From positions 2,294,001 through 2,358,000 of the forward strand of contig OZ220737.1 of NCBI GenBank assembly GCA_965116935.1: a stretch of DNA of 64,000 nucleotides. Reading direction: 5' to 3'. This DNA comes from VXYL01 sp965116935. Lineage in GTDB: Bacteria; Pseudomonadota; Gammaproteobacteria; Pseudomonadales; Azotimanducaceae. Below the pieces are notes generated by a model, which was given only the letters and a program-made list of their open reading frames with translations, made no database searches and had not been told where the DNA came from. Below are positions 40,538-49,191 of this stretch, piece after piece (the stretch's first letter is position 1; the number at the start of each line of letters is the position of its first letter). Made by a program: the position numbers and the translations under genes.

Positions 40538-40986
40538 CGGAGTTGATTCGCGGCAAAGTCGCACGAATCCTGAACTCAAGGGAAGTGGCATTGAACGTCG
40601 GTGCAGACCAAGGCGTGCGAAATGGAATGCAGTTCGACATTCTGTCCTCGAACTCTCACGAGATCAAAGACCCCGACACGGAGGAAGTGATCGGGTCTGT
40701 GCATCGTCCCAAAGTGCGCGTAGAAGTGGGCATCACCGAAGGACGTTTCTGCATTGCGCGCACCTTCCGGCAAAGGCGCGTGAACGTTGGCGGCACACTC
40801 ACAGCTGGAAGCATCTTTGCGCCTCCGAAGTGGCTTACGAGATCCGAGACCCTCAAGACATCGGAGGCCACCTGGGAAGACTTGGACGAACGCCAGAGCT
40901 ACGTCAAAACGGGCGACCCGGTGGTGCAAGTCGAAGATGCCGCCACGACGACGAGATACCAGAGGCTTGCCGTGGAAGGGCAATGA
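40534..40986 (+). CDS. Beta-rich protein of unknown function, FlgT-C-like motif
   Basis: 150 residues. The start 'IRGKVARILNSREVALNVGA' and 'DQGVRNGMQFDIL' resembles the small beta-barrel repeat seen at the C-terminus of flagellar protein FlgT and related exported proteins, in which the phrase G-x-x-x-G-V-x-x-G-M/D-x-F recurs. The rest has no known motif. No signal peptide is visible. Coupled to the upstream membrane protein, it may be its soluble partner. Function unknown. Confidence 0.62.
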   Translation: MTELIRGKVARILNSREVALNVGADQGVRNGMQFDILSSNSHEIKDPDTEEVIGSVHRPKVRVEVGITEGRFCIARTFRQRRVNVGGTLTAGSIFAPPKWLTRSETLKTSEATWEDLDERQSYVKTGDPVVQVEDAATTTRYQRLAVEGQ

Positions 40987-41285
40987 AGCGTTGGCAATGG
41001 CGGACTGGCATAGGGCCTCTCAAGCGCACTTGGAGGCGAACGCCCCATAAGTTCGACCGTCGCCCAGCTGCTTGCCGAACTCGCAACTCGAACGACGAAA
41101 ATGACGGTCTTTGCCGAGTCATGGCCCTCCGAGTGCGCGAGCTTGGCGTGATGCTCAAACGTTCGTTCTGAATCTGCCCAAATCTATGGTGCATCTGCCA
41201 AACATCGGCTTGGCAGCGGACGGTGAGATCAAATTCCTTCCTTGCTAGTGCCACCCCTTGCAGGCTGCTGAACTTGCCCCTGTTT
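40987..41285. other. Intergenic region, nothing recognised
   Basis: About 300 bases downstream of the coupled pair and upstream of the toxin stop. No gene, hairpin of note or known repeat seen. Confidence 0.4.
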
Positions 41286-41666
41286 TCAGCGGATCAGGCG
41301 GATGTCCACGCCGACGTCCGCTCCGCGCCATGCCCGATCGGCCGTGATGGCCTCGGCTTCGAGGCGGGCGGCCAATGCAAGGCAGGCACGGTCGCCGAGT
41401 GATAGGCCGTGGGCGCGGGTCGCAGCGCGGAGAAGACCTGTCTGGATTGCGCTTTCGGTGTCGAGCAGGTGTACCTGCATTGGGATCGATTGCGCTGTTC
41501 GACGCGCCTCGGCCGGCGGGAAGCCTTCGTCAATCAGTTTTGAGACCACTTCCGCGAGGTTGACTGTGGAAATGGCTGCATCGCTGATCTTCGACGCAAC
41601 AAGCTCAGCACCCGGTTCCTTGAATAGCATTGCAAGCACTGCGGAACTGTCGAGCACTGCAGCCAT
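41286..41666 (-). CDS. PIN-domain toxin, VapC-like
   Basis: 126 residues. PIN residues: Asp in 'AAVLDSSAVLAMLFKEPG', Glu in 'TVNLAEVVSKLIDEGF', Asp in 'LSLGDRACLALAARLEAEAI', Asp in 'TADRAWRGADVGVDIRLIR'. The order and the 'LGDRACLALA' motif fit the type II PIN family often called VapC or FitB-like. It starts three bases after the antitoxin stop. Predicted ribonuclease, neutralised by the upstream gene product. Confidence 0.9.
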   Translation of the reverse strand: MAAVLDSSAVLAMLFKEPGAELVASKISDAAISTVNLAEVVSKLIDEGFPPAEARRTAQSIPMQVHLLDTESAIQTGLLRAATRAHGLSLGDRACLALAARLEAEAITADRAWRGADVGVDIRLIR

Positions 41667-41669
41667 TCC

Positions 41670-42191
41670 CTAATCCTCTTCTCCCCAGAGAGCCCGGCGC
41701 TCCGCGATGAAGCTGTCGACCACGCTTCCTGAGCCGCGATAGGGCGCAACCATCCGCTGGACACGCTTCACCGCACCGTCCCGACTCAAGAGGCGCAGTT
41801 CGCCGTGCTCGACGCGAGCGTGAATCACGTTGTCTTCGATGCCCATGGCGGCGCGCATGTCGGCGGGGATCAGCAATCTGCCGTCGTCGGCGATCTTGAG
41901 CCAGCGCGGGTCGATGCAAGGGCCTTCGGCAGTGTCCGGCGAAGCGACATAGGTGGCCCTTTCTTCGCGCACCTCGGAGTCCTGGGCGGTTTTCCAGCGC
42001 TGGTATTGGGTGGAAGCGGTGTTTTCGTTGCCGCCTTCGGCGACTATGCGGTGCATCACTTCGCGGCGGGTGGCCATGCGACCCTGTTCCCGCGTGATTT
42101 CGTCCGCAACGTCCCAGACTCGACCGGTGCGCGAGCCCGCAGCGGGACGGCGGTGACTCCGCTCTTGCTCGTCCATGGTGACTTCACCCAA
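41670..42191 (-). CDS. Antitoxin with N-terminal HTH-like domain and C-terminal AbrB domain
   Basis: 173 residues, about twice a usual VapB. Residues ~20-75 ('GRVWDVADEITREQGRMATR', 'EVMHRIVAEGGNENTASTQY') look like a KfrA/GntR-type winged-helix DNA-binding domain. Residues ~95-140 ('LKIADDGRLLIPADMRAAMG', 'VIHARVEHGELRLLSRD') are a SpoVT/AbrB hairpin. The C-terminus 'GSVVDSFIAERRALWGEED' should contact the toxin. First gene of the pair. The two-domain layout could give extra operator specificity. ATG 42176 is an alternative start. Confidence 0.8.
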   Translation of the reverse strand: MGEVTMDEQERSHRRPAAGSRTGRVWDVADEITREQGRMATRREVMHRIVAEGGNENTASTQYQRWKTAQDSEVREERATYVASPDTAEGPCIDPRWLKIADDGRLLIPADMRAAMGIEDNVIHARVEHGELRLLSRDGAVKRVQRMVAPYRGSGSVVDSFIAERRALWGEED

Positions 42192-42255
42192 TCATCTCGA
42201 AATCTGCCGAGAAGATTAGATTTCGCCGGAAAGAGTGTCAACCGCCGAAAGGTGG

Positions 42256-44922
42256 TCAGGCTGGCGCCGTCTTCTCCAGATCCAGCTCAGCTTCCTTCGC
42301 GAACGACAGCGCATCCTGCACGTTGGCGCGGTTGGCGCGGGCCAGGGTTGAGAGCGCCGCGAAGGTGATCCAGTCGCGAGAGACTTCGAAGTAGTCGCGC
42401 AGGTCCTCGCGGGATTCGGAAAGGCCGTAGCCGTCGGTGCCGAGGACGGTGCAGGCGTTTGGCAGCCAGCGCGTGATGGAGAGGGGGAGTGCCTTCATGT
42501 AGTCGGAGGCGGCGACGAAGACGCCCTCTTCGCCTTCGAGCAGCGTCTCGACGTAGGGGCGTTCGTCGCAGTCGCCGGCGGACACGAGCTGCGCCCGTTC
42601 CGCCGCCATGCCCTGGCGGGCGAGCTCGGTGTAGCTGGTGACGCTCCACACGTTGACGCGATGGCCGAAGGCGCGCAGGCGCTCCGCCGCCGCCAGAGTC
42701 TCGTCCATGATGGCGCCGCTGCCGAGGAGGTTCACGTCGGCATCGGCGGTTCGGTGCAGTGCATACATGCCGCGCACGATGCCCTCTTCGGCGCCGTCCG
42801 GCATCGGCGGCATCGCGTAGTTTTGGTTGGTGAGGGTGAGGTAGTAGAAGACATCCTCCTGCTCGGCATACATCCGGCGAATGCCGTCGGTGACGATCAC
42901 CGCGATTTCGAAGGCGAAGGCGGGGTCGTAGCTGACGAGGTTGGGAATGGTGGCGGCCATGAGATGGGAGTGGCCGTCCTGATGCTGCACGCCCTCGCCG
43001 TTCAAGGTGGTGCGCCCGGAGGTGCCGCCGAGCAGGAAGCCCTTGCACATCATGTCGCCGGCGGCCCAGATCATGTCGCCCACGCGCTGAAAGCCGAACA
43101 TGGAATAGAAGATGTAGAACGGCACCATGGGCAGGCCGTAGTTGGCGTAGGCGGTGCCGGCGGCGAGGAACGACGCCATGGCGCCGGTTTCGCAAATGCC
43201 CTCCTGAAGGATCTGGCCGTCCTCGGCTTCTCGATAGGGCGCGATGGTGCCGGCGTCCACCGGCTGGTAGTGCTGCCCTTCCGGCGAGTAGATGCCAGCC
43301 TGCGGAAACAGCCCGTCCATGCCGAATGTGCGCGCCTCGTCCGGCACGATGGGGACGATGTAGCGCGAGAGTGCATCGTCGCGGAGCAGTTTTTGCAGCA
43401 TCCGCACCATCGCCATGGTGGTGGATATGGCGCGCTCGCCGGTGCCTTCGAGCATGTCGCGGAAGAGCTCCAAGGACGGCGGCGCAAGTGCCGGGCAGCG
43501 CACCTTGCGTTCGGGAACGAAGCCGCCGAGCGCTTGCCGCCGCTCGATCAGGTAGTGGCTCTCGGGGCTGTCGGGCTCTGGCCGGTAGAACGCCGCGCGG
43601 TCGATGTCGTCCTCGGCCATGACGATGCCGAGCCGGTGCGCCAGGCCGCGGCGCTCGTCGGCGGAGAGGAACTTCTTCTGATGCACCGTGTTGCTGCCCT
43701 CGACGCGGGGCCCCAGGCCGTCTCCCTTCACGGTCTTCAGCAACAGCACGCAAGGTTTGCCGGTGACTTGCTGGGCCTGGCGGAAGGCGGCGTAGATCTT
43801 CTTGTGGTCGTGGCCGCCGCGGCGGATGGAGCGGATCTCCTCGTCGGTGAGAGCGCTCATCAGGCGCTTCAGGGCAGGATTGTCCTCCACCCAATGCTCG
43901 CGCACGAAGTCGCCGGGCGAGACGGTGTACATCTGGTAGTCGCCGTCCACCGCCTGCTCCATCCTCGCTTCGAGGATGCCGTCCGCGTCGCGCTCGAGCA
44001 GCACGTCCCAGCCGCCGCCCCAGATCACCTTGATGACGTGCCAGTCGGCGCCGCGAAAGGCCCGCTCGAGCTCCTGAATGATCTTGCCATTGCCACGCAC
44101 CGGGCCATCGAGGCGTTGCAGGTTGCAGTTCACCACCAGCACGAAGTTGTCGAGGCGCTCGCGGGCCGCGATGTTGATGGTGCCGAGCACCTCCGGCTCG
44201 TCCGACTCGCCATCGCCGATGAAGGTCCAGATCTTGCCGCCGTTCTTGGCCTTGAGGCCGCGATGCTCCAGATACTTGGCGAAGCGCGCCTGATAGATGG
44301 CGCTCGGTGTCGAAAGCCCCATGCTGGCGCAGGGCATCTGCCAGAACCAGGGCATCCGGCGCGGGTGCGGATAGGAAGGCAGGCCGCCGCCCTCGGCGAG
44401 TTCGCGGCGGAAGTTGGCTAGCTCCCCTTCGCCGAGCCTGCCCTCCAGGAAGGCGCGGGCGTAGATGCCGGGCGAAGTGTGCGCCTGAAAATGCACCTGA
44501 TCGCCGCCGTAGTCGTCGCTCTTGGCGCGAAAGATGTGGTTCAGCCCCACTTCCATCATGGTGGAGGCGGAAAGATAGGTGGCGATGTGGCCGCCGACGC
44601 CGGAGCCGCTGTCGTAGGCTTGCAGCACCATCGCCGCCGCATTCCAGCGCAGGATGTTCTCGATGCGCGTTTCGAGTTCGATGTCGCCCGGATACGCGGG
44701 CTGGTCGCGCAAGGGAATGGTGTTCTTGTAGGGCGTGTTGAGCGCCGCGTCCGTGAGCACAACGCCAGCCCGCGACAGTTCGTGCTGCAGCCGGCTCATC
44801 AGCTTCTTGGCGCCTTCGCCGCCTCTCTCCGAGAGCACGCCAGCGAGCGCCTCGATCCATTCCTGCTGCTCGAACTGCCAGTCGTCGTCCGTGCGCGGGG
44901 CGATGTATTCCTGCGTGGCCAC
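42256..44922 (-). CDS. aceE: Pyruvate dehydrogenase E1 component, homodimeric type
   Basis: 888 residues from GTG 44922 (VATQEYIAPRTDDDWQFEQQ), against 887 in E. coli AceE; an ATG 15 codons upstream adds non-homologous residues. The thiamine diphosphate motif is 'IGDGESDEPEVLGTINIAAR' to 'NCNLQRLDGPVRGNGKIIQE'. 'GYSMFGFQRVGD'-type and 'GGTSGRTTLNGEGVQHQDGH' segments are typical. It decarboxylates pyruvate and passes the acetyl group to the E2 lipoyl domain. No E2 or E3 gene lies beside it in this window, unlike the usual aceEF operon. Divergent from a methyltransferase 50 bases away. Confidence 0.96.
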   Translation of the reverse strand: MATQEYIAPRTDDDWQFEQQEWIEALAGVLSERGGEGAKKLMSRLQHELSRAGVVLTDAALNTPYKNTIPLRDQPAYPGDIELETRIENILRWNAAAMVLQAYDSGSGVGGHIATYLSASTMMEVGLNHIFRAKSDDYGGDQVHFQAHTSPGIYARAFLEGRLGEGELANFRRELAEGGGLPSYPHPRRMPWFWQMPCASMGLSTPSAIYQARFAKYLEHRGLKAKNGGKIWTFIGDGESDEPEVLGTINIAARERLDNFVLVVNCNLQRLDGPVRGNGKIIQELERAFRGADWHVIKVIWGGGWDVLLERDADGILEARMEQAVDGDYQMYTVSPGDFVREHWVEDNPALKRLMSALTDEEIRSIRRGGHDHKKIYAAFRQAQQVTGKPCVLLLKTVKGDGLGPRVEGSNTVHQKKFLSADERRGLAHRLGIVMAEDDIDRAAFYRPEPDSPESHYLIERRQALGGFVPERKVRCPALAPPSLELFRDMLEGTGERAISTTMAMVRMLQKLLRDDALSRYIVPIVPDEARTFGMDGLFPQAGIYSPEGQHYQPVDAGTIAPYREAEDGQILQEGICETGAMASFLAAGTAYANYGLPMVPFYIFYSMFGFQRVGDMIWAAGDMMCKGFLLGGTSGRTTLNGEGVQHQDGHSHLMAATIPNLVSYDPAFAFEIAVIVTDGIRRMYAEQEDVFYYLTLTNQNYAMPPMPDGAEEGIVRGMYALHRTADADVNLLGSGAIMDETLAAAERLRAFGHRVNVWSVTSYTELARQGMAAERAQLVSAGDCDERPYVETLLEGEEGVFVAASDYMKALPLSITRWLPNACTVLGTDGYGLSESREDLRDYFEVSRDWITFAALSTLARANRANVQDALSFAKEAELDLEKTAPA

Positions 44923-44972
44923 GGTGCGAGAATACCGGCAACGACGGATTAGCGACAGGAGACCCACGCGGC

Positions 44973-45758
44973 ATGGACGCAGACACCTACCACACGGATC
45001 ACTGGCGCACGATCGAGGACGAACGTGTCGAGCGCTACGAGCGCATGTTCGTGTGGCGGGAGGGGCATGCAGAACTGCTCGCGCCGCTTGAACTCGCGCC
45101 TGGCTGTCGGGTGATGGACTACGGCTGCGGCCCCGGCTTCGTCTCGCTCGGCATGGCGGGCCTGGTTGCGCCGGGCGGACAGGTGCATGGCGTGGACATC
45201 AATGCCCGCTTCGTTGCCGATGCCACGGGCCGCGCCGCCGGCACCGACAACGTCTCCTTCCACCTGTTGCAGGATGGCCACATCCCCCTCGCCGACGGTG
45301 CCGTCAACCGGGCCCTCTGCAAGAACGTGCTGGAGTACGTGCCCGACCTCTCCGCCACCCTGGTGGAGTTCCATCGCGTGATCGAACCTGGCGGCCGATT
45401 GCTCGCCATCGACAGCGACTGGGGCTTTGTCATCGTCGAGCCCTGGGGCAGGGCCGTGACGGAACGCTTCTTCGCCGCCGCCGCGCCCGCGTTCAAGGAG
45501 CCGGAAATCGGCCGCAGCCTGCGCGGCCACCTGCTGGACGCCGGCTTCGAGGACGTTCAGGTCACGATTCGCGCCGGCGCCGACACCGAAGGCGGCAGCC
45601 TGCTGGTACTGCGCAACATGGCCAGCTACGCCACCCAGTTTGACCTGCTGTCGAGCGAAGAGGCGGCGGCGCTATTGGCGCAAGCCGAGACGGCAGTCGA
45701 AGAGGGCCGGTTCCTGTTCTCCCTGCCGCAGTTCCTGGTGACGGCAACTCGTCCCTGA
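44973..45758 (+). CDS. Class I SAM-dependent methyltransferase
   Basis: 261 residues. SAM motif I is 'RVMDYGCGPGFVSLGMAGLV', with the acidic residue at the end of strand 2 in 'VHGVDINARFV', then 'SFHLLQDGHIPLADGAVNRA' and 'LVEFHRVIEPGGRLLAIDSD', the UbiE/Methyltransf_11 pattern. The substrate, probably a small molecule, is unknown. The last ~30 codons and following DNA are repeated 338 bases downstream (45989-46134). Confidence 0.85.
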   Translation: MDADTYHTDHWRTIEDERVERYERMFVWREGHAELLAPLELAPGCRVMDYGCGPGFVSLGMAGLVAPGGQVHGVDINARFVADATGRAAGTDNVSFHLLQDGHIPLADGAVNRALCKNVLEYVPDLSATLVEFHRVIEPGGRLLAIDSDWGFVIVEPWGRAVTERFFAAAAPAFKEPEIGRSLRGHLLDAGFEDVQVTIRAGADTEGGSLLVLRNMASYATQFDLLSSEEAAALLAQAETAVEEGRFLFSLPQFLVTATRP

Positions 45759-46400
45759 CGCAGCTCGCAGGGGACAAGCCCCGCCTCGGAGGGAAGGCAT
45801 TCTGCCTTCCCTGGCACGCGTGAGCGCGCCCACCAACCAGAAGAAACGCGCCTGTCGGCGCGTAGGGAAGGCAGAATGCCTTCCCTCCAAAGGCCCGTCC
45901 TTGTTCAAGCGCTGTTCGCCGTGCTGCGTGGACACCCGTCAAGTGCTGGCGGCCTGCGGAGTTTAGGCCGTGAAAACGGGCCTCTGGATCGAGTGAAGAG
46001 GCGGGGCGCTGTTGGCGCAAGCCGAGACGGCAGTCGAAGAGGGCCGGTTCCTGTTCTCCCTGCCGCAGTTCCTGGTGACGGCAACTCGTCCCTGACGCAG
46101 TTCGCAGGGGACAAGCCCGCCTCGGAGGGAAGGCAGAATGCCTTCCCTCCAAAGGTCCGTCCCTGGTTTAAGTGCTGTTCGTGTGGCGCGTGGACACCCG
46201 TCGGGCATTCTGCCTTCCCGGGCGAGCGTGAGCGCGCCCGCCTAGCAGCCTGTCGGACTTTGCCGCGCGAGCGGCAAAGTCCGACAGGCTGATAGCCGTA
46301 GCTGCGAGCGAACGCGAGCACGAAGGCCAGCAGTTCGCGCCAGCGAACTGCCGACGCGCCCTTCAGGGGCGCGCTAGCGTGAAGAGACGCGCCCGTCGAC
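45759..46400. repeat. Tandem duplication of the methyltransferase 3' end with embedded palindromic repeats
   Basis: The unit 45651-45955 (gene 3' end, 'gacgcagctcgcaggggacaag', a GGAGGGAAGGCATTCTGCC element, 'gtggacacccgtc') recurs at 45989-46205. The palindrome family appears at ~45788, 45866, 46124 and 46203. A hairpin CAGCCTGTCGGACTTTGCCG... with its complement lies at 46252-46292, and GCAGTTCGC-gcca-GCGAACTGC at 46329-46350. No intact gene. Confidence 0.7.
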
Positions 46401-46970
46401 TCAGTCGTCAGTTTTCCACTTGTTGGGGTCAGGCGGTGTCCAGCGTTGCAATGCGCCCAGGAGGTCGGTTGGGGTAGCGCCTACTAGGACCGACGCCAAG
46501 TGTTGCTGTCGGACGAAGCCTTGTTCCGATACGCGACGCAGGAAATCCATGAGGGGATCATAGAAGCCGGCGACGTTGAGGAGCCCGGTGGGGCGCTCGT
46601 GAATGCCGAGTTGGTTCCAGGTGATGGCTTCGAACAGTTCGTCCAAGGTGCCGAAGCCGCCTGGGAGTGCGACGTAGGCGTCAGCCAGTTCGGAGAATCG
46701 TCGCTTGCGCTCGTGCAGGGTTGGCACGGTCTCCACCTGCACCCTCGGATGGCCGACTTTTTCGGCTAGTGGGGCCGTGATGATGCCGATGGCTTCGCCG
46801 CCGGCATCGAGGGTGGCGTCTGCCACCGCGCCCATCAAGCCGACGCCGGCGCCGCCGTACACGAGGGTGATTCCTCGCGCTGCGAGTTCCCGCCCTAGTT
46901 CGCTAGCGACAGCAGCGTAGCGTGGGTCACGACCGGCGTTTGAGCCGCAGATTACGCATATGGCCTTCAT
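46401..46970 (-). CDS. LOG-family protein (cytokinin riboside 5'-monophosphate phosphoribohydrolase-like)
   Basis: 189 residues. 'ICVICGSNAGRDPRYAAVAS', 'LVYGGAGVGLMGAVADATLD' and the family signature 'ALPGGFGTLDELFEAITWNQ' (PGGxGTxxE) identify the lysine-decarboxylase-like/LOG group (TIGR00730 type). Known members hydrolyse nucleoside 5'-monophosphates at the N-glycosidic bond; earlier annotations as lysine decarboxylase are wrong. The C-terminal 'FYDPLMDFLRRVSEQGFV' is also typical. Cytoplasmic; ends in a short basic/acidic tail. Confidence 0.92.
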   Translation of the reverse strand: MKAICVICGSNAGRDPRYAAVASELGRELAARGITLVYGGAGVGLMGAVADATLDAGGEAIGIITAPLAEKVGHPRVQVETVPTLHERKRRFSELADAYVALPGGFGTLDELFEAITWNQLGIHERPTGLLNVAGFYDPLMDFLRRVSEQGFVRQQHLASVLVGATPTDLLGALQRWTPPDPNKWKTDD

Positions 46971-47028
46971 AGCAAGAGGTATCTCGGTTTAGGTGCCTTG
47001 CGCGCGTGGAGGGCGAGAGGGCCGCCCC

Positions 47029-47844
47029 TCAGTCCTCCATGTACCGTTCCTGCAGCCGCCTCATGCCGCCGAGCCAACGGTCTGGGTCGGCGACCTTGCG
47101 GCGCATGTACTCCTTCACCACGTCGTGCGGCAGGGCGAAGAACCGCTCCTCGTCGATGGCCTCGACGCACACTTGCGCCACCTCCTCCGGTTCGAGCAGA
47201 CCGTCGACGCTGGCGACGCTGGCGGCATTGGGATTGGCCGAGGTCGGGCCGGTCATGGCGGTGCGCACCGCCTGCGGGCAGAGCACGGTCACGCGAATGC
47301 CGTCGCGGTGGTGGGTGATGGACAGCCACTCCGCCAACGCCACCGCGGCGTGCTTGGTCACCGCATAGGTCACCGAGCCAATCTGGGTCAGAAGCCCCGC
47401 CGCCGATGCCGTGCTGAATAGATAGCCGCCGCCCCGCGCCACCATGCGCGGCACCAGATGCCGCGCCGCCCACACGTGCGACATGGTGTTGATGCGCCAG
47501 ATGCGATCCCACATCTCGTCCGGCTCGTCAATGCCCTTGCCTTCGGCGATTCCCGCGTTGGAACAGAAGAGGTCGATGGCGCCGTGCTCGGACTCCGTGG
47601 TCTCGATCAACCGCACGATGTCCGCTTCCTTCCCCACATCGACGGCCTGCGCCGATCCGCCGATTTCGTCCGCCACCGCCTGAGCCCCAGCGCCGTCGAT
47701 GTCCACGCACACCACATGCCGCGCCCCTTCCGGCCCGGCAAAGACGCGAGCAAGCGCCCGGCCAATCCCGCTCGCCGCTCCAGTCACCACAACGACCTTG
47801 TCTCGAACTCTCACTCGGACCCCCCGCTTCCCTGTGGAGCGCAT
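47029..47844 (-). CDS. Short-chain dehydrogenase/reductase
   Basis: 271 residues from ATG 47844, chosen for the GGAAAGGA ribosome-binding sequence ahead of it; a GTG seven codons upstream is possible. 'VVVVTGAASGIGRALARVFA', Asp in 'HVVCVDIDGAGA' (prefers NAD), 'LFCSNAGIAEGKG', Ser in 'YLFSTASAAGLL', Tyr-x-x-x-Lys in 'VTYAVTKHAAV'. Substrate unknown. The next gene on the minus strand, the LOG protein, starts 58 bases downstream of its stop, so they may be one transcript. Confidence 0.88.
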   Translation of the reverse strand: MRSTGKRGVRVRVRDKVVVVTGAASGIGRALARVFAGPEGARHVVCVDIDGAGAQAVADEIGGSAQAVDVGKEADIVRLIETTESEHGAIDLFCSNAGIAEGKGIDEPDEMWDRIWRINTMSHVWAARHLVPRMVARGGGYLFSTASAAGLLTQIGSVTYAVTKHAAVALAEWLSITHHRDGIRVTVLCPQAVRTAMTGPTSANPNAASVASVDGLLEPEEVAQVCVEAIDEERFFALPHDVVKEYMRRKVADPDRWLGGMRRLQERYMED

Positions 47845-47943
47845 GGTAACGGTCCTTTCCGTCACCTGTGGCGCCGGTGTCCACCTAAAGTGACCGGGAT
47901 CCCTCTATTGAATAAAATCGTTCAAGTTCGTATTCTCAAAGCC

Positions 47944-49191
47944 ATGGAAGCGTTCCAACGATCACACGTCCAAGTCCTGCTCGGTCGGCTCGCTGAGGAG
48001 CCGCATCACATCATCGCGGTGTTCGGCCCGCGCCAGAGCGGCAAGACCACATTGGTGGAGCAGGCACTCCGGCGCATAGATCGGCCAAGTCGTCACCACC
48101 TGCTTGATGAGTTGGACGCAGGCGGCGCTAGACCCGCGGATGCTGCATCCGCATTCAGGTTGCCGCGTGAACCCGATACCGAGTGGCTGGTTCGGACTTG
48201 GCAGCAAGCCCGGCAGGAAGCCGATGCAAGTCCGAAGGGGCTTGTGCTCGTGCTGGACGAGATCCAGACGATCCCCCAGTGGTCTTCAACGGTGAAGGGC
48301 CTGTGGGACGCTGATCGGTCAGCAAACCGGCAGATGCATGTGGTGCTGCTTGGGTCGGCGCCGCTCCGCGTTCAATCCGGCTTGACCGAAAGCCTCGCCG
48401 GCCGCTTTGAGCGGGTTCGGGTGAACCATTGGTCCTTCGAGGAGATGGCGGATGCGTTCAGTTTCGATCTGGCTGAGTACGTGTACTTCGGCGGCTATCC
48501 GGGCGGGGCCCAGTTCATCCGTGACGAGGCACGTTGGAAGGACTATGTGCTCGGGGCGCTCGTCGCGCCCAATGTCCGAAAGGACATCCTCGCAATGACG
48601 CGGGTGGACAAGCCAGCTCTCCTAACTCAGCTCTTCGAGCTCGGCGCGGAATACTCGGGACAGGTCCTCCCTTACGTAAAGATGCTTGGCCAGCTTCAAG
48701 ACGCGGGCAACGCCACGACGCTCGCCCGCTATCTGGACCTTCTCTCCACGGCCGATCTCCTTACTGGCATCCCCAAGTACTCGGGGTCAGCTCGCCGTGT
48801 CCGCAGATCGAGCCCCAAACTCCATGTCCTTAACACCGCCCTAATGACCGCGGGATCGACGTATTCGTTCGATGAAGCCCGTGCCGATCGCTCGTTCTGG
48901 GGACGCATCGTCGAAAGCGCGGTTGGCGCGCACATTCTCAACACGGCGTCTGGCTACATTCGCACTCATTACTGGCGCGAGAAGTCTCTTGAGGTAGATT
49001 TCGTGCTGCGCCGCGGGCCCCGAATGATCGCCATTGAGGTCAAGAGCGGTCAACGGGCTAGGCGATTGCGCGGACTGGAGGCGTTTAAGCAGAAGTTCCA
49101 AGGGGCGCACACGATGCTGGTCGGCGAGGGCGGCACACCAATCGAGGAATTCTTGACCAAACCGGTGGACTACTGGCTCGAGCACCTATGA
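47944..49191 (+). CDS. AAA+ ATPase with DUF4143 domain, coupled to the NACHT gene
   Basis: 415 residues. Walker A 'FGPRQSGKTTLVEQAL' (~28-43), Walker B 'GLVLVLDEIQTIPQW' (~99), sensor 'VVLLGSAPL'. The DUF4143 half has 'EKSLEVDFVLRR' and 'MIAIEVKSGQRAR', i.e. intact E-x-D...E-x-K nuclease-like residues. Its TGA (49189-49191) overlaps the ATG of the 1335-residue NACHT gene by four bases, so both are made from one message. DUF4143 ATPases often stand alone; coupling to a NACHT protein is the notable point, and a shared accessory or defence role is inferred. Confidence 0.88.
   Translation: MEAFQRSHVQVLLGRLAEEPHHIIAVFGPRQSGKTTLVEQALRRIDRPSRHHLLDELDAGGARPADAASAFRLPREPDTEWLVRTWQQARQEADASPKGLVLVLDEIQTIPQWSSTVKGLWDADRSANRQMHVVLLGSAPLRVQSGLTESLAGRFERVRVNHWSFEEMADAFSFDLAEYVYFGGYPGGAQFIRDEARWKDYVLGALVAPNVRKDILAMTRVDKPALLTQLFELGAEYSGQVLPYVKMLGQLQDAGNATTLARYLDLLSTADLLTGIPKYSGSARRVRRSSPKLHVLNTALMTAGSTYSFDEARADRSFWGRIVESAVGAHILNTASGYIRTHYWREKSLEVDFVLRRGPRMIAIEVKSGQRARRLRGLEAFKQKFQGAHTMLVGEGGTPIEEFLTKPVDYWLEHL

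Noticed and set aside
42287..44986. 899-codon minus-strand frame overlapping aceE
   Set aside because: Arg/His-rich frame shadow of aceE; the aceE frame carries all motifs.
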